Origin: CAZRSW01 sp964602845
GTDB lineage: Bacteria > Chloroflexota > Dehalococcoidia > Lucifugimonadales > UBA826
DNA: 64,000 nucleotides
Direction: 5' to 3'
NCBI GenBank assembly: GCA_964602845.1
Contig: CAZRSW010000008.1
Coordinates: 9,032 to 73,031, forward strand
Position numbers and translations under genes: made by a program. Under the pieces are notes generated by a model, which saw only the letters and a list, made by a program, of their open reading frames with translations, ran no database searches and had not been told where the DNA came from. Shown in pieces: positions 18,371 to 27,323 of this stretch; within the stretch, counting starts at the first letter, position 1, and every line of letters starts with the position of its first letter.

Positions 18371-19474
18371 ATGGAAAGAGTGCCCAACTTGTCTGAACGC
18401 AACATCAAATTCTCTGTCAAAAGAGAAGGGTATACGAACGGAAACGGATGGATTCTAGAGTTGACGTCGGCTCTGGGCCGGAAGATATATGCTTTTGGAA
18501 TCGCTCAGACGCGACGTGGGAGAACCGGTCCTACTTGGTCGTATCTGATTGATAACGCCGGTTGGACTTTAATAGATCTTGGCACTCCAGGTTCGCGTGA
18601 AGTGCTACTTGACGCCTGCGGAGCAGTGGGATTAATTGAAAAAGATCTTAATAATATAATTTTGACGCATGGGCACTCTGATCATGATGGTACTGCATGG
18701 GAGTTTGCTGATAACGAGGTCCAGATCTTCGCCCATGAATACTACCAAGCCCTTAAGAGCTTTCAACCTAGAGCTATCCAGGACAGGAGTAAAACTGCCC
18801 TTCAGAGAGAATTTCAAAGGTTAGTAGAAGAAAAAATAGGAAAAAATATATCCCGATTAATAGAATATGATGAGGAGTATCTTCAACGTAAAAAAGACAT
18901 GAAGGTAGATCGAGCTCTTATCGATGGTGATCATGTGGGGGACATAAGCGTATTAGCGACCCCTGGACATTCGCCAGATGAAATTTGCCTCATAGTGGAT
19001 GATGTCGTCTTTTCAGGTGATCATGTGCTTCCTGAAATAACACCCCATCCTACCATGAAGATGATATTTAGAGATGACGTGTTGAAGACTATTCCAGATC
19101 ATCTGCGAGATGCGTCAGAATTCTCAGGGTTGAGGACCTATCTAACGTCCCTTGATAAGATAGTAATGCTGGGCGATGAATACAATGTTCTTCCGGCCCA
19201 TCGTTTGTACAACAAAGGACATTTTAACTGGTGTCGTGTAGGAAGAGCTGCTCAAATAATAGCGCATCATCATCATAGATTTGATCTTCTTAAAGACAGA
19301 ATGGGGGAGGGTGGAGCCACCCTGGAAGATTTGACGGAAGTTATGTTTGAAAACAGCAAATTGGTTGGGGGTAACATTGTTCCTGCAATGGCAGAACTTG
19401 TCGCACATCTCGAATTTTTGGAAGACAGTGGCGAGATAGCTGTGCAAGAGGATGGGTCCATCAGTAAGGTTTGA
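18371..19474 (+). CDS. metallo-beta-lactamase-fold hydrolase
   Basis: A 367-residue MBL-fold protein with the zinc motif ILTHGHSDHDG, then VLATPGHSPDEICLIVDDVVFSGDHVLPEI and a C-terminal LPAHRLY. A C-terminal helical region follows (about 290-367) with HHHHRFDLLKDRM, as in the family of MBL enzymes with a winged-helix-like tail. Substrate unknown. The reading frame runs back into tRNA-His, so the start must lie after it; ATG at 18371 is the first candidate. An AAGGGATG upstream is about 16 nt away, so a further-downstream start is possible. Confidence 0.85.
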   Translation: MERVPNLSERNIKFSVKREGYTNGNGWILELTSALGRKIYAFGIAQTRRGRTGPTWSYLIDNAGWTLIDLGTPGSREVLLDACGAVGLIEKDLNNIILTHGHSDHDGTAWEFADNEVQIFAHEYYQALKSFQPRAIQDRSKTALQREFQRLVEEKIGKNISRLIEYDEEYLQRKKDMKVDRALIDGDHVGDISVLATPGHSPDEICLIVDDVVFSGDHVLPEITPHPTMKMIFRDDVLKTIPDHLRDASEFSGLRTYLTSLDKIVMLGDEYNVLPAHRLYNKGHFNWCRVGRAAQIIAHHHHRFDLLKDRMGEGGATLEDLTEVMFENSKLVGGNIVPAMAELVAHLEFLEDSGEIAVQEDGSISKV

Positions 19475-19642
19475 ATAGGGAAAAACATCTCAGATCTTTT
19501 GAACCTTTACACTTCTTAAATTCAGTTGGATTTGGGCAAGGGTCAATGAATGAGACTATGCTGTCTGAGTAGAGTTGTTCCATCTCAAAAAGGCACCTTA
19601 TAAGGACCACCGATCTTGCCTGTATTTTACCCACATACGGGG

Positions 19643-19669
19643 TTGCAATCAGCCGTTATTTGATACAAT
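19643..19669 (+). promoter_or_regulatory. candidate promoter for tRNA-Arg
   Basis: TTGCAA (19643-19648) and TACAAT (19664-19669), 23 nt before the tRNA. The 15-nt spacer is short for sigma70, so support is modest. Confidence 0.3.
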
Positions 19670-19692
19670 CACCTAAGTTTGACTAGAAGTAT

Positions 19693-19765
<73 letters not shown>

Positions 19766-19925
19766 CCAGGCTAATTCGGCCATGTGATGGATATTTTCGG
19801 CATGCGTTATTCAATAACAGAGGATAATTGATTCCTATTGTTGTTATTGACCGTGTCAGGTACAGATCGTACAATTGCACCCAGCAATAGTGGTTTAAAA
19901 ACGTATATTGAGCGGAGGAGAGAAT

Positions 19926-21365
19926 ATGGCTGAGAAAGATATGCAATTATTAGCCCATCTCATGCGTCGAGCTGGATTTGGCGCCACTCGTGCAGAATTG
20001 GAAAAGTATTCCAAGATCGGATATGAAGCCACAGTAGATGAGCTGCTGGACACAACTAATCCGCAATGGATGTCAGAGTATCTTTTGAGAAGATACCATC
20101 CCGACGAGTCTAGTATGATGCTGGGGCTTGGAGGATTGGACGGTTGGTTGTATAGAATGATGACGACTGACACCCCCCTATTGGAGAAAATGGCTTTGTT
20201 CTGGAGCGGTATTTTCGCCACAGGATACCCTAAAGTTATTCATGCTAAGTCTCTGTCTGATCAAATAAGAATGTTTAAACGATACTCATTGGGGGACTTT
20301 AGAACCCTTCTAGTAGAAATGGCCAAGGATCCGGCAATGATCATTTGGCTTGACAATCAACAAAACCATAAAGATTCTATAAATGAAAACTTTGGCAGAG
20401 AACTACTCGAATTGTTCTCCATGGGTGTGGGTAACTATACGGAAGATGACGTGAAAGAATGCGCCCGGGCTTTTACCGGCTGGACTATCGGTAATTGCGA
20501 ATATATGGAGCTGCGGTCGGCACGTGACTCTGATTGGCCTTATGGTCGGATTTCGTGGCACTATGCATTTGACGAGGATGATCACGATGCTGGTGAAAAA
20601 GAGTTCTTGGGTCGAAGAGGTAACTTCAATGGGGAAGATATCATCGACATAATTTGTGAGCAGGAAGCTACGGCTCGTTTCATAGCACGGCATTTGTATC
20701 ATTTCTTTGTGGCTGATGAGCCTCCGGTGCCTCAGTGGCCGTATCAAGCTCCACGCGATTCGGAGGCGGTTGATCAGTTAGCGCAGGCATATTTTGACAG
20801 CAATTATGACATACGCTCGGTAATGAAATTCCTGTTCAATTCGGAATTTTTCAAATCAGAGGCTTGCTGGTACGAGAAAATAAAAAGCCCTGCAGAGTTG
20901 GTCACAGGAGTAATGAGACTGACTGAGTCGGTTGATGCTCCTCAATATGAGACTAAGTCTAGACAATTGCGGATGCAATACATGGGTCAAACTTTAAGTA
21001 ACCCCCCATCTGTTGAGGGTTGGGATGGAGGTACGGCCTGGATAGATACTGGTGCCTTAGTTGAGAGAATGAATTTTGCTTCTGAGGAACTAGGCAATGT
21101 TAGTAGTCTAGGTTCCCAAGGACTCTTTAAAAGAGTGGTATCTGACGGTGAAGGGGAGCTTTCTCCCCAACGAATCGTCGATATATGTCTTGATCACGTA
21201 GGATCGATATCGGTGCAAGACGATACGCGAGAAAGGTTAGTTGATTATGCGAGCCGAAATGGAGTCGTCACTGTCAATGATGGCAGCATTGATGAAATAG
21301 GTAAGGAAAAGGTGGCGGGGGTCCTGAAATTGATAGGAGCAACTCCGGAATTCCAAAGAGCCTAG
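19926..21365 (+). CDS. DUF1800 family protein (module 2)
   Basis: A complete 479-residue DUF1800 protein. Conserved blocks: LLAHLMRRAGFGATRAELE at the N-terminus, KMALFWSGIFATG, AKDPAMIIWLDNQQNHKDSINENFGRELLELFSMG as a central signature, ARAFTGWTI, and VEGWDGGTAWIDTGALVERMNF. Function of the family is not established. ATG at 19926 is chosen because GGAGGAGAG directly precedes it by about 5 nt. There is no signal peptide or twin-arginine motif, so it should be cytoplasmic unless exported by other means. Followed by NHL and DUF1501 genes in the same direction. Paralogue of 1-866 and 35295-36710. Confidence 0.92.
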   Translation: MAEKDMQLLAHLMRRAGFGATRAELEKYSKIGYEATVDELLDTTNPQWMSEYLLRRYHPDESSMMLGLGGLDGWLYRMMTTDTPLLEKMALFWSGIFATGYPKVIHAKSLSDQIRMFKRYSLGDFRTLLVEMAKDPAMIIWLDNQQNHKDSINENFGRELLELFSMGVGNYTEDDVKECARAFTGWTIGNCEYMELRSARDSDWPYGRISWHYAFDEDDHDAGEKEFLGRRGNFNGEDIIDIICEQEATARFIARHLYHFFVADEPPVPQWPYQAPRDSEAVDQLAQAYFDSNYDIRSVMKFLFNSEFFKSEACWYEKIKSPAELVTGVMRLTESVDAPQYETKSRQLRMQYMGQTLSNPPSVEGWDGGTAWIDTGALVERMNFASEELGNVSSLGSQGLFKRVVSDGEGELSPQRIVDICLDHVGSISVQDDTRERLVDYASRNGVVTVNDGSIDEIGKEKVAGVLKLIGATPEFQRA

Positions 21366-21380
21366 AGCAATATTTGGAAG

Positions 21381-21404
21381 TCGATCGGAAAGCATTCCGA
21401 TTGA
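21381..21404 (+). other. intergenic hairpin between DUF1800 and NHL genes
   Basis: Inverted repeat with a perfect 7-bp core stem, ATCGGAA (21384-21390) and TTCCGAT (21395-21401), and a 4-nt loop. It extends to about 10 bp with one G-T pair. It is not followed by a T tract, so it is a poor intrinsic terminator. It may instead limit or protect the transcript between the two genes. Confidence 0.5.
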
Positions 21405-21452
21405 TGAATGAAGATCATCCATATTTTAAAGGAAGGGTTATCGAAGGACAAT

Positions 21453-22484
21453 ATGGTTAGCGAAGAGTTAGTCCAAAAAGATTTTTTGCGGTACACGCGA
21501 ACAGTTGGCATGACCACAATGCGAGGTCGTGGATTTTACTATCCTGTCGACTCGACTATGTCTAGCGATGGTCGGATATACGTAGTCAGCCGATCGTCTG
21601 AAAACGCACCGTCTGATACCAGGCGGGTGACTGTTTTGAATGAAGATGGTGAATATTTTGGGGTGTTTGGTACGGGTGTAAGTGGAGAAGATGGTGCATT
21701 TAAGTGGCCTTGTGGTATTGCTGCAGATAGTCAAAACAGGATATACGTAACAGATGAGCATCTTCACACTGTTTTTATTTACAAGGACTCTGGTGAATAT
21801 CTAGGAAGGTGGGGGGCTAGAGGTACTGCTGAAGGTCAATTAAATGGACCGTCAGGGATAGCTTTCGACCAGGATGGTAATGTTTTGATATCAGATTCCC
21901 TGAACCACAGGATACAAAAGTTTTCCAATGATGGTGAGTTCATTCTTTCATTTGGTAGTCAGGGTAGTGGAGATGGGGAATTAAACCTACCGTGGGGGCT
22001 TGGGACAAACTCTGAATCTGAGGTGTTTGTGGCCGACTGGGGGAACGATAGTATCCAACGGTTTACTACTGATGGGGAGTTTGTGGCGAGGTATGGATCT
22101 TCCGGGAGGCAAGACGGAGAATTTACCAGACCAGCTAGTGTTGTGGTTAGCCAGGATGGATATATATATGTGGCTGACTGGGGAAATGAGAGAGTGCAAG
22201 TGTTGACTCCTGAAGGGGAATTTGTTCAGAAACTGCGGGGAGAAGCGACTGACTCGAATTGGGCGAAGGACTTTTTGGGTGTGAATGTAGAGGAAGCCAG
22301 TGCCAGGGAACGAGCAAACCTTGAGCCCGAGATACAATATTTCAATGACGATCCGCATGAAGAGTCGTCCCATATTGAAAAACTATTCTGGGGACCTACT
22401 TCCCTGATGATTGATGAGAAAGACAGGCTTTTTGTGACGGAGGCCAATCGCCATCGGATTCAGGTTTACGAGCGAAATAAATAA
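21453..22484 (+). CDS. NHL-repeat beta-propeller protein (module 2)
   Basis: A 343-residue protein with repeated NHL blades such as LNGPSGIAFDQDGNVLISD, NHRIQKFSNDGEF, LNLPWGLGTNSESEVFVADWG and FTRPASVVVSQDGYIYVADWG. It aligns along its length with the NHL proteins at 921 and 33124, including the C-terminal LFWGPTSLMIDEKDRLFVTEANRHRIQVY. ATG at 21453 is preferred over 21408 because GAAGGA is 5 nt upstream and it gives the same N-terminal length as the paralogue at 921. No signal peptide or membrane helix. It lies between DUF1800 and DUF1501 genes. Confidence 0.88.
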   Translation: MVSEELVQKDFLRYTRTVGMTTMRGRGFYYPVDSTMSSDGRIYVVSRSSENAPSDTRRVTVLNEDGEYFGVFGTGVSGEDGAFKWPCGIAADSQNRIYVTDEHLHTVFIYKDSGEYLGRWGARGTAEGQLNGPSGIAFDQDGNVLISDSLNHRIQKFSNDGEFILSFGSQGSGDGELNLPWGLGTNSESEVFVADWGNDSIQRFTTDGEFVARYGSSGRQDGEFTRPASVVVSQDGYIYVADWGNERVQVLTPEGEFVQKLRGEATDSNWAKDFLGVNVEEASARERANLEPEIQYFNDDPHEESSHIEKLFWGPTSLMIDEKDRLFVTEANRHRIQVYERNK

Positions 22485-22548
22485 TCGATACGGTACAATG
22501 CACAATATATAACCGATAACAAAATACAGTACATTCGGGAGAAATAAT

Positions 22549-23676
22549 ATGGTAGTGGAAAAGAGACCTCGTTCATTAGTTATAGTGCAACTGGCTGGGG
22601 GCAATGATGCTATGAACACCGTAATACCGTACGGTGATGGCCTGTATTACGATTGGAGGAAAGAAGTTCGTATTGAGCAAGACAAAGTGCTTAAGATAGA
22701 CAATTATCTGGGATTTAACCCCGCTTTACAATCTATAAAAAATCTATGGGATGAGAACAATGTTGCGGTAATAAATGGTGTTGGATACCCAGAACCGAAC
22801 CGATCTCATTTCCGTTCTATCGATATATGGCATACCGGAGAATCTGTAGGGATTGGCGACTCTGGTTGGTTGGGACGTGCCATGAAAGAACTCGATCCGA
22901 AAGCAGAAAATCCTATCATTGGCGTGAATTTTGGGAAAGGGCTACCCCGGGCACTATCCTGTAAAGGAGTTCCCGTGGCGTCAGTCAGCGACCTTGAGAA
23001 TTATGGTCTTTTGCCAGATATACAGGGTGAAGGAGCGCGTGACCTTGCGCTGGATGCTTTTTCACAAATATATGGTAGTGCTACGACCCATGATACGGTA
23101 TCTCAATTTATTGGGCAGACAGGAATTGATGCTCTCAAAGGGGCCGATATCCTAAGGACGGCCCCGGAAAAATATTCCTCTAGTGTTGAATATGCTAATA
23201 ACCCGATAGCCCAGTCCATGAAAAACATAGCTCAGGTTCTTACGGCGGATATAGGAACCAGGGTTTTTTACACCACTTATGGGAGCTTTGATACTCACGC
23301 GGCTGAATTGGATACCCATACTAGGTTATGGACCGATACTTCTGACGCTATTGGAGATTTCATGAGTGATATGAAGGAACATAATCTGCAAGATGATGTT
23401 CTGGTCTTGGTTTGGTCTGAATTTGGGCGAAGGATCATGGATAATTCGGCTGGAACTGATCATGGATCAGGTGGTGTGGCGCTAGCTATTGGCGGGACGG
23501 TCGAGGGAGGCTTATATGGAGATTACCCTTCTTTGAGGGAGGAGGATTGGCTCGATGGTGATCTGCACTTCAACAATGACTTCCGCAGTATATATTCCAC
23601 CATATCTGAAAGATGGCTAGGTGTGGATCCTGACCTAGTCTCTAATGGCCAATTTGAGCAACACGAATTTATTTAA
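22549..23676 (+). CDS. DUF1501 family protein (module 2)
   Basis: A 375-residue protein of the alkaline-phosphatase-like superfamily branch DUF1501. Signatures: RSLVIVQLAGGNDAMNTVIPYGD at the N-terminus, NRSHFRSIDIWHTG, YGSFDTHAAELDTH and WSEFGRRIMDNSAGTDHGSGGVALAIGG with the conserved His/Asp metal-type residues. DUF1501 proteins usually carry a twin-arginine signal; this one begins only about nine residues before the first core strand and has none. GGGAGA lies about 7 nt before the ATG. Third gene of a DUF1800-NHL-DUF1501 set. Biochemical function is not established. Confidence 0.92.
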   Translation: MVVEKRPRSLVIVQLAGGNDAMNTVIPYGDGLYYDWRKEVRIEQDKVLKIDNYLGFNPALQSIKNLWDENNVAVINGVGYPEPNRSHFRSIDIWHTGESVGIGDSGWLGRAMKELDPKAENPIIGVNFGKGLPRALSCKGVPVASVSDLENYGLLPDIQGEGARDLALDAFSQIYGSATTHDTVSQFIGQTGIDALKGADILRTAPEKYSSSVEYANNPIAQSMKNIAQVLTADIGTRVFYTTYGSFDTHAAELDTHTRLWTDTSDAIGDFMSDMKEHNLQDDVLVLVWSEFGRRIMDNSAGTDHGSGGVALAIGGTVEGGLYGDYPSLREEDWLDGDLHFNNDFRSIYSTISERWLGVDPDLVSNGQFEQHEFI

Positions 23677-23761
23677 CATAAGGGCGCATAAAATCCGAGG
23701 CATTATTTAAGCCTCCGGCTGTTTCTGGTGACGATCAGCTAATTGGGTTAGGGAAATTATT

Positions 23762-24232
23762 ATGTTGAAACCTAAACAGTTGGGGCATCTCGTCCTTAGA
23801 GTTCGTGACCTTGATGCCTGTGAAAAATTTTACTCTGAGATATTGGGACTGCACGTTACAAACAAACGTCCTGGCCAAATGGTGTTCATGAGCGCGAGTG
23901 AAACGACTTCCCATGAGCTGGCTTTGATCGCGGCAGCTCCGGATGCTCCAGTACCTGATAAAGGGGGTGTTGGGCTGTATCACTTCGCCTGGGAAATGCA
24001 ATCGTTTGAAGATCTACAACAGATGTACCTAGAATTGAAACAAAAAGAAGTTAATATCGTGGGTATTGGTGATCATGGTATTTCAATAGGGGTATATGTA
24101 CTTGACCCGGAAGGTAATGAGATTGAAATGTTTTATGAGTTGCCGCAGAAAGATTGGCCTAGTGGTGGTGAGATATTTGACGGAAAATTCCCTCGGAGTC
24201 TTGAAAAGGATGTAGTTGAGGGATCCGTCTAA
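23762..24232 (+). CDS. VOC-superfamily (glyoxalase/extradiol dioxygenase-like) protein
   Basis: A 156-residue vicinal-oxygen-chelate protein with two beta-alpha-beta modules. Metal ligands expected for extradiol dioxygenases are present: His in LGHLVLRVRDL, His in GLYHFAWEM, Glu in DPEGNEIEMFYEL. One VOC domain pair with no N-terminal extension, so it could be a dioxygenase, an isomerase or a lyase. It stands between DUF1501 (86 nt upstream) and a convergent acetamidase gene. Substrate cannot be assigned. Confidence 0.85.
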   Translation: MLKPKQLGHLVLRVRDLDACEKFYSEILGLHVTNKRPGQMVFMSASETTSHELALIAAAPDAPVPDKGGVGLYHFAWEMQSFEDLQQMYLELKQKEVNIVGIGDHGISIGVYVLDPEGNEIEMFYELPQKDWPSGGEIFDGKFPRSLEKDVVEGSV

Positions 24233-24295
24233 CACTTGTGGGGATCTTATCTTGAAAGACCGAAGTTAATAACGGGCATATGGGCGAAATCAGCT

Positions 24296-25195
24296 CTATA
24301 TTTTGGCGGCTTGTAGTACATAATCTAGGCGGATTTTTGTGGCTATTGTACCTATTAAGAAATATCCGACCGATATTTCCCCCACCTGGGTGCAGAGGCT
24401 GTATGCGTCCCATCTATTTATTCCGTAGTCTTCTTCCATCCACAAAAACAGATCAGTATACGCTCTGGCAACCGACCGTTCCATGGGAGTTCCGGTTGCT
24501 ACGCACATTATATGTTCGTTTGATTTTATTCTAGGTCGCTCAATTGAGTTTCCTTTAATGAGGTCAACCGTGATTGTTACTGTGGCGGGCATTTCAAGCG
24601 CAGTTCCACATACTTCTCCATCACCCTGAGATGCATGAGCATCTCCTAGGTGTAGTAAGCCTCCCGACACATATATGGGCAAGTAAAGAGTGGCGCCCTC
24701 AGTAACCTCCTTAAGATCCATATTTCCTCCATAGGGGCCTGCTGGGCCAGTTGTAGGGACCCCGATTTCTGGTGCGGTGCCTATGGTACCTATCATGGGT
24801 GCGTAAGGAAGAGGAACCTGAGGGCTCCACCATACTTTCCCATCTTCGACAGGACAGATTCGAGTTGCTCTGGGTACATCTGGTCCGAGAAATTCAGACA
24901 TGCCATTTTTACCGTAGGTCATATCGTTGGCGGCCTGACCTAGTCGGGCTTCGATTTTGTGTATGTGTACTGTTAATGTGTCTCCCTTTTCAGCTCCGTT
25001 TACGTAAATAGGGCCTGACTGAGGGTTGCCATATGGCTTTTGCTTGATATCCCTGTGATCGCCTTCTTTTAGAACGAGCCCGTTAAAGGTGTCCTGAGTT
25101 TCTACCGATAGTGTTTCACCTGGATCTATGTATATGGCGGGTGGATTGTGCCTACTAATTTCGTAATACAGGCTACCCAATTTTAGTTCCTTCAC
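24296..25195 (-). CDS. acetamidase/formamidase family amidase
   Basis: Hydrolyses short-chain amides such as formamide or acetamide to ammonia and the acid. The roughly 299-residue protein shows the FmdA/AmdA layout: NPPAIYIDPGETLSVETQDTFNG, GPIYVNGAEKGDTLTVHIHKIE, PYGGNMDLKEVTEGATLYLPIYVSGGLLHLGDAHASQGDGEVCGTALEMPA (the conserved core), and a C-terminal VYDLCTQ-like SLCTQVGEISVGY. GTG at 25195 is preferred since GGGAGA lies 7 nt upstream; an in-frame TTG at 25210 is the alternative. It may provide nitrogen from amides. Next to a VOC gene. Confidence 0.9.
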   Translation of the reverse strand: MKELKLGSLYYEISRHNPPAIYIDPGETLSVETQDTFNGLVLKEGDHRDIKQKPYGNPQSGPIYVNGAEKGDTLTVHIHKIEARLGQAANDMTYGKNGMSEFLGPDVPRATRICPVEDGKVWWSPQVPLPYAPMIGTIGTAPEIGVPTTGPAGPYGGNMDLKEVTEGATLYLPIYVSGGLLHLGDAHASQGDGEVCGTALEMPATVTITVDLIKGNSIERPRIKSNEHIMCVATGTPMERSVARAYTDLFLWMEEDYGINRWDAYSLCTQVGEISVGYFLIGTIATKIRLDYVLQAAKI

Positions 25196-25444
25196 TTTTA
25201 CTTCTCCCAATTATCCCGCTCCCATTCTTGAAATAGGTTAAGGTTATGATGTTACGGGTTAGATATAATCCAATATTCCAAAACAACGATCATCCTACGT
25301 TTGATGTTATGGTGCCATAGTAAGGGACTAAATTCAAAATTCTTTATCTGGGAAAATAATGAGCCTGTCCCCATAGATGTATTGATGATAATATCCCTCA
25401 CGGTATAGGTGGGTTCTATGGTGTTGGGAAAATAATTCTGGAGA

Positions 25445-26248
25445 ATGTGTCAAGTGCCGTTAGTCGAGACCCAAATAATAGGCCAGGTTTACATAGTCAA
25501 GATCAATCGTCCCGAGAGGCTAAATGCGTTGGGGCAACAAGTCAGGATGGAATTGGCCCAGGCCTGGTCAGAATTTAGAGAATCCAAAGATCTTGAAGTT
25601 GGAATTTTTACGGGAACGGGTAGGGCATTCTGCGCCGGTGAAGATATGAAAGAGGCGCTTGAAGTTGGCATACCAGGTCTTCGGGAGATAGAGATAGAAG
25701 ACCCGTTGATGTCAGGAGTACTAGAGAAGCCCGTGATAGCGGCTGTGAATGGTTATGCGATGGGCGGTGGGTTTATGCTCGTGGAAGCAACGGATCTTAG
25801 AGTCGCTGTACCTGAAGCCGTTTTTGAGGTATCGGAGGCCAAAAGGTGGCTATTGGGCGGTTATAATCACGGATTTATTGCGAAATTACCCCATCCTATT
25901 GCTACGGAAATGGCCCTGGGGTTTAGGTTCACGGCGCAACGATTGTATGAATTGGGATTTATCAATAAGTTGGCATCTCAGGAAGAACTAATTCCTACAG
26001 CGATTGATATGGCAAAACACATGTTGTCACTCCCCCCTGCGTCTCGCGTGAACACGATTCAAATGATGCGAGCTATGAGGCCTAGTGTTGGCTCTGATCT
26101 TGAATCACTTGCGGGGGCCCTGAAAGATCACGGGTATAAAGAAGATCTGTTAGAGTCTCGAAGGGCGTTCGCAGAAAAAAGAGAGCCGAAATACAGAGGT
26201 TGGGAAGATCCTGAGGACAGGTACAATCCCCCCATGTTAAAAGAGTAA
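25445..26248 (+). CDS. enoyl-CoA hydratase/isomerase family protein
   Basis: A 267-residue crotonase-fold protein. The oxyanion-hole segments are visible: VGIFTGTGRAFCAGEDMKEA and KPVIAAVNGYAMGGGFMLVEATDLRVA, followed by AVFEVSEAKRWLLGG. The usual hydratase Glu pair is not obvious (one candidate Glu in FEVSE), so hydratase, isomerase or another crotonase reaction is possible. CTGGAG precedes the ATG closely. Located in an accessory stretch with amidase, propeller and MFS genes; it may take part in acyl-CoA breakdown. Confidence 0.88.
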   Translation: MCQVPLVETQIIGQVYIVKINRPERLNALGQQVRMELAQAWSEFRESKDLEVGIFTGTGRAFCAGEDMKEALEVGIPGLREIEIEDPLMSGVLEKPVIAAVNGYAMGGGFMLVEATDLRVAVPEAVFEVSEAKRWLLGGYNHGFIAKLPHPIATEMALGFRFTAQRLYELGFINKLASQEELIPTAIDMAKHMLSLPPASRVNTIQMMRAMRPSVGSDLESLAGALKDHGYKEDLLESRRAFAEKREPKYRGWEDPEDRYNPPMLKE

Positions 26249-26322
26249 GAATTTCCCATTTCTTCAGCCGGTCAATATGTTTGGGGATTCTGTGAGAAAT
26301 ATAATTCATTAGGAGGAAAGAT

Positions 26323-27276
26323 ATGACATTAACTAAAACCAGTGGACAGGGGTCTTTTGTTTTTGAGCATCGTAAGGATTTAAGTAATCTTTCCAAGGAG
26401 GCCCTGGAGCATGAAGTCGATTTGCACGGGGGATTCGCGATAGATGATAAGAACGGAGGTCAGATTTATTACGGTATGCCGGGATATGGCATTATGCGTA
26501 TTGATGCGGATTTGGGAGCTCAGGAAGTTATCAGACTATCTGACGAGCTGACCCCATTAAATTTTCATGGTACCTGCATAGGAGAATTTGACGGAAAACG
26601 ACGTCTGATTTTACCTGCTAATGAGGATGAAATGGTCTGTATTCTTACGATGGATGGAGAGGTTGATTTTATCTTGCCACGTCCAGTTTTTGATGAATAT
26701 AAGGATGAGGCCGATCCTTACAAACCAACGGATATTGTTCTTGTCGATGATCAGCTTTATATCGCTGATGGTTATGGGTCCAATTATGTTGTCTCAGCTG
26801 ATATGAAATCGAGGCAATGGTCGGGGATATTTGGTGGAAAAACGGAAGATCCTGAAGAAGATGGTAAATTTGCGACGGCTCATGGTATAAATCTCAACCC
26901 GATTCACAACCAGCTAGACATCACTGATCGTCCTAGCTCGAGAATACAGGTACATAATGAGCAAGGAGGTTTTCACGCCTCGCATAAATTACCGCAAGGG
27001 GCTTTCCTGTGTGGTATAAATTACCTGGAATACCAGGGTCGCTGGTACGCGGTTATTGGTTGCCTCCGCGATCCTGTAGAAGGCAGGCCTGCTCCTATTT
27101 ACATAATTGATGCTGATACTTATGAGCTCATATCGACGATTCGTCCGAAAGAGGAATTAGGGATAGATCTTGCTCAGCATATGCACAATGTGACTTTGCA
27201 TATCAATGGCGGCGAATTATATCTGGTATGCCAGGCGTGGAATCCGGGGCATTATTTTGTATTGCAAAAAGTTTAA
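26323..27276 (+). CDS. beta-propeller protein, unknown function
   Basis: A 317-residue protein with repeated blade-like units such as DLHGGFAIDDKNGGQIYYGMPGYGIMRIDADLGAQ, KPTDIVLVDDQLYIADGYGSNYVVSAD and TAHGINLNPIHNQLDITDRPSSRIQVHN. The pattern resembles six-bladed NHL/SMP-30-type propellers but is more divergent than the NHL genes of the modules. AGGAGGAAAG sits about 5 nt before the ATG. No signal peptide. Neighbours are an enoyl-CoA hydratase (75 nt upstream) and an MFS transporter (48 nt downstream); shared transcription is likely. A lactonase-like or binding role would be guesswork. Confidence 0.75.
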   Translation: MTLTKTSGQGSFVFEHRKDLSNLSKEALEHEVDLHGGFAIDDKNGGQIYYGMPGYGIMRIDADLGAQEVIRLSDELTPLNFHGTCIGEFDGKRRLILPANEDEMVCILTMDGEVDFILPRPVFDEYKDEADPYKPTDIVLVDDQLYIADGYGSNYVVSADMKSRQWSGIFGGKTEDPEEDGKFATAHGINLNPIHNQLDITDRPSSRIQVHNEQGGFHASHKLPQGAFLCGINYLEYQGRWYAVIGCLRDPVEGRPAPIYIIDADTYELISTIRPKEELGIDLAQHMHNVTLHINGGELYLVCQAWNPGHYFVLQKV

Positions 27277-27323
27277 TCTGGCACTTCATTGTTCGTTAGC
27301 GTAAAAATATTTAACCTCATTCG

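Noticed and set aside
23697..23714. GAGGC/GCCTC inverted repeat after DUF1501 as terminator
   Set aside because: Only a 5-bp stem with a 9-nt loop and no clear T run; too weak to annotate.
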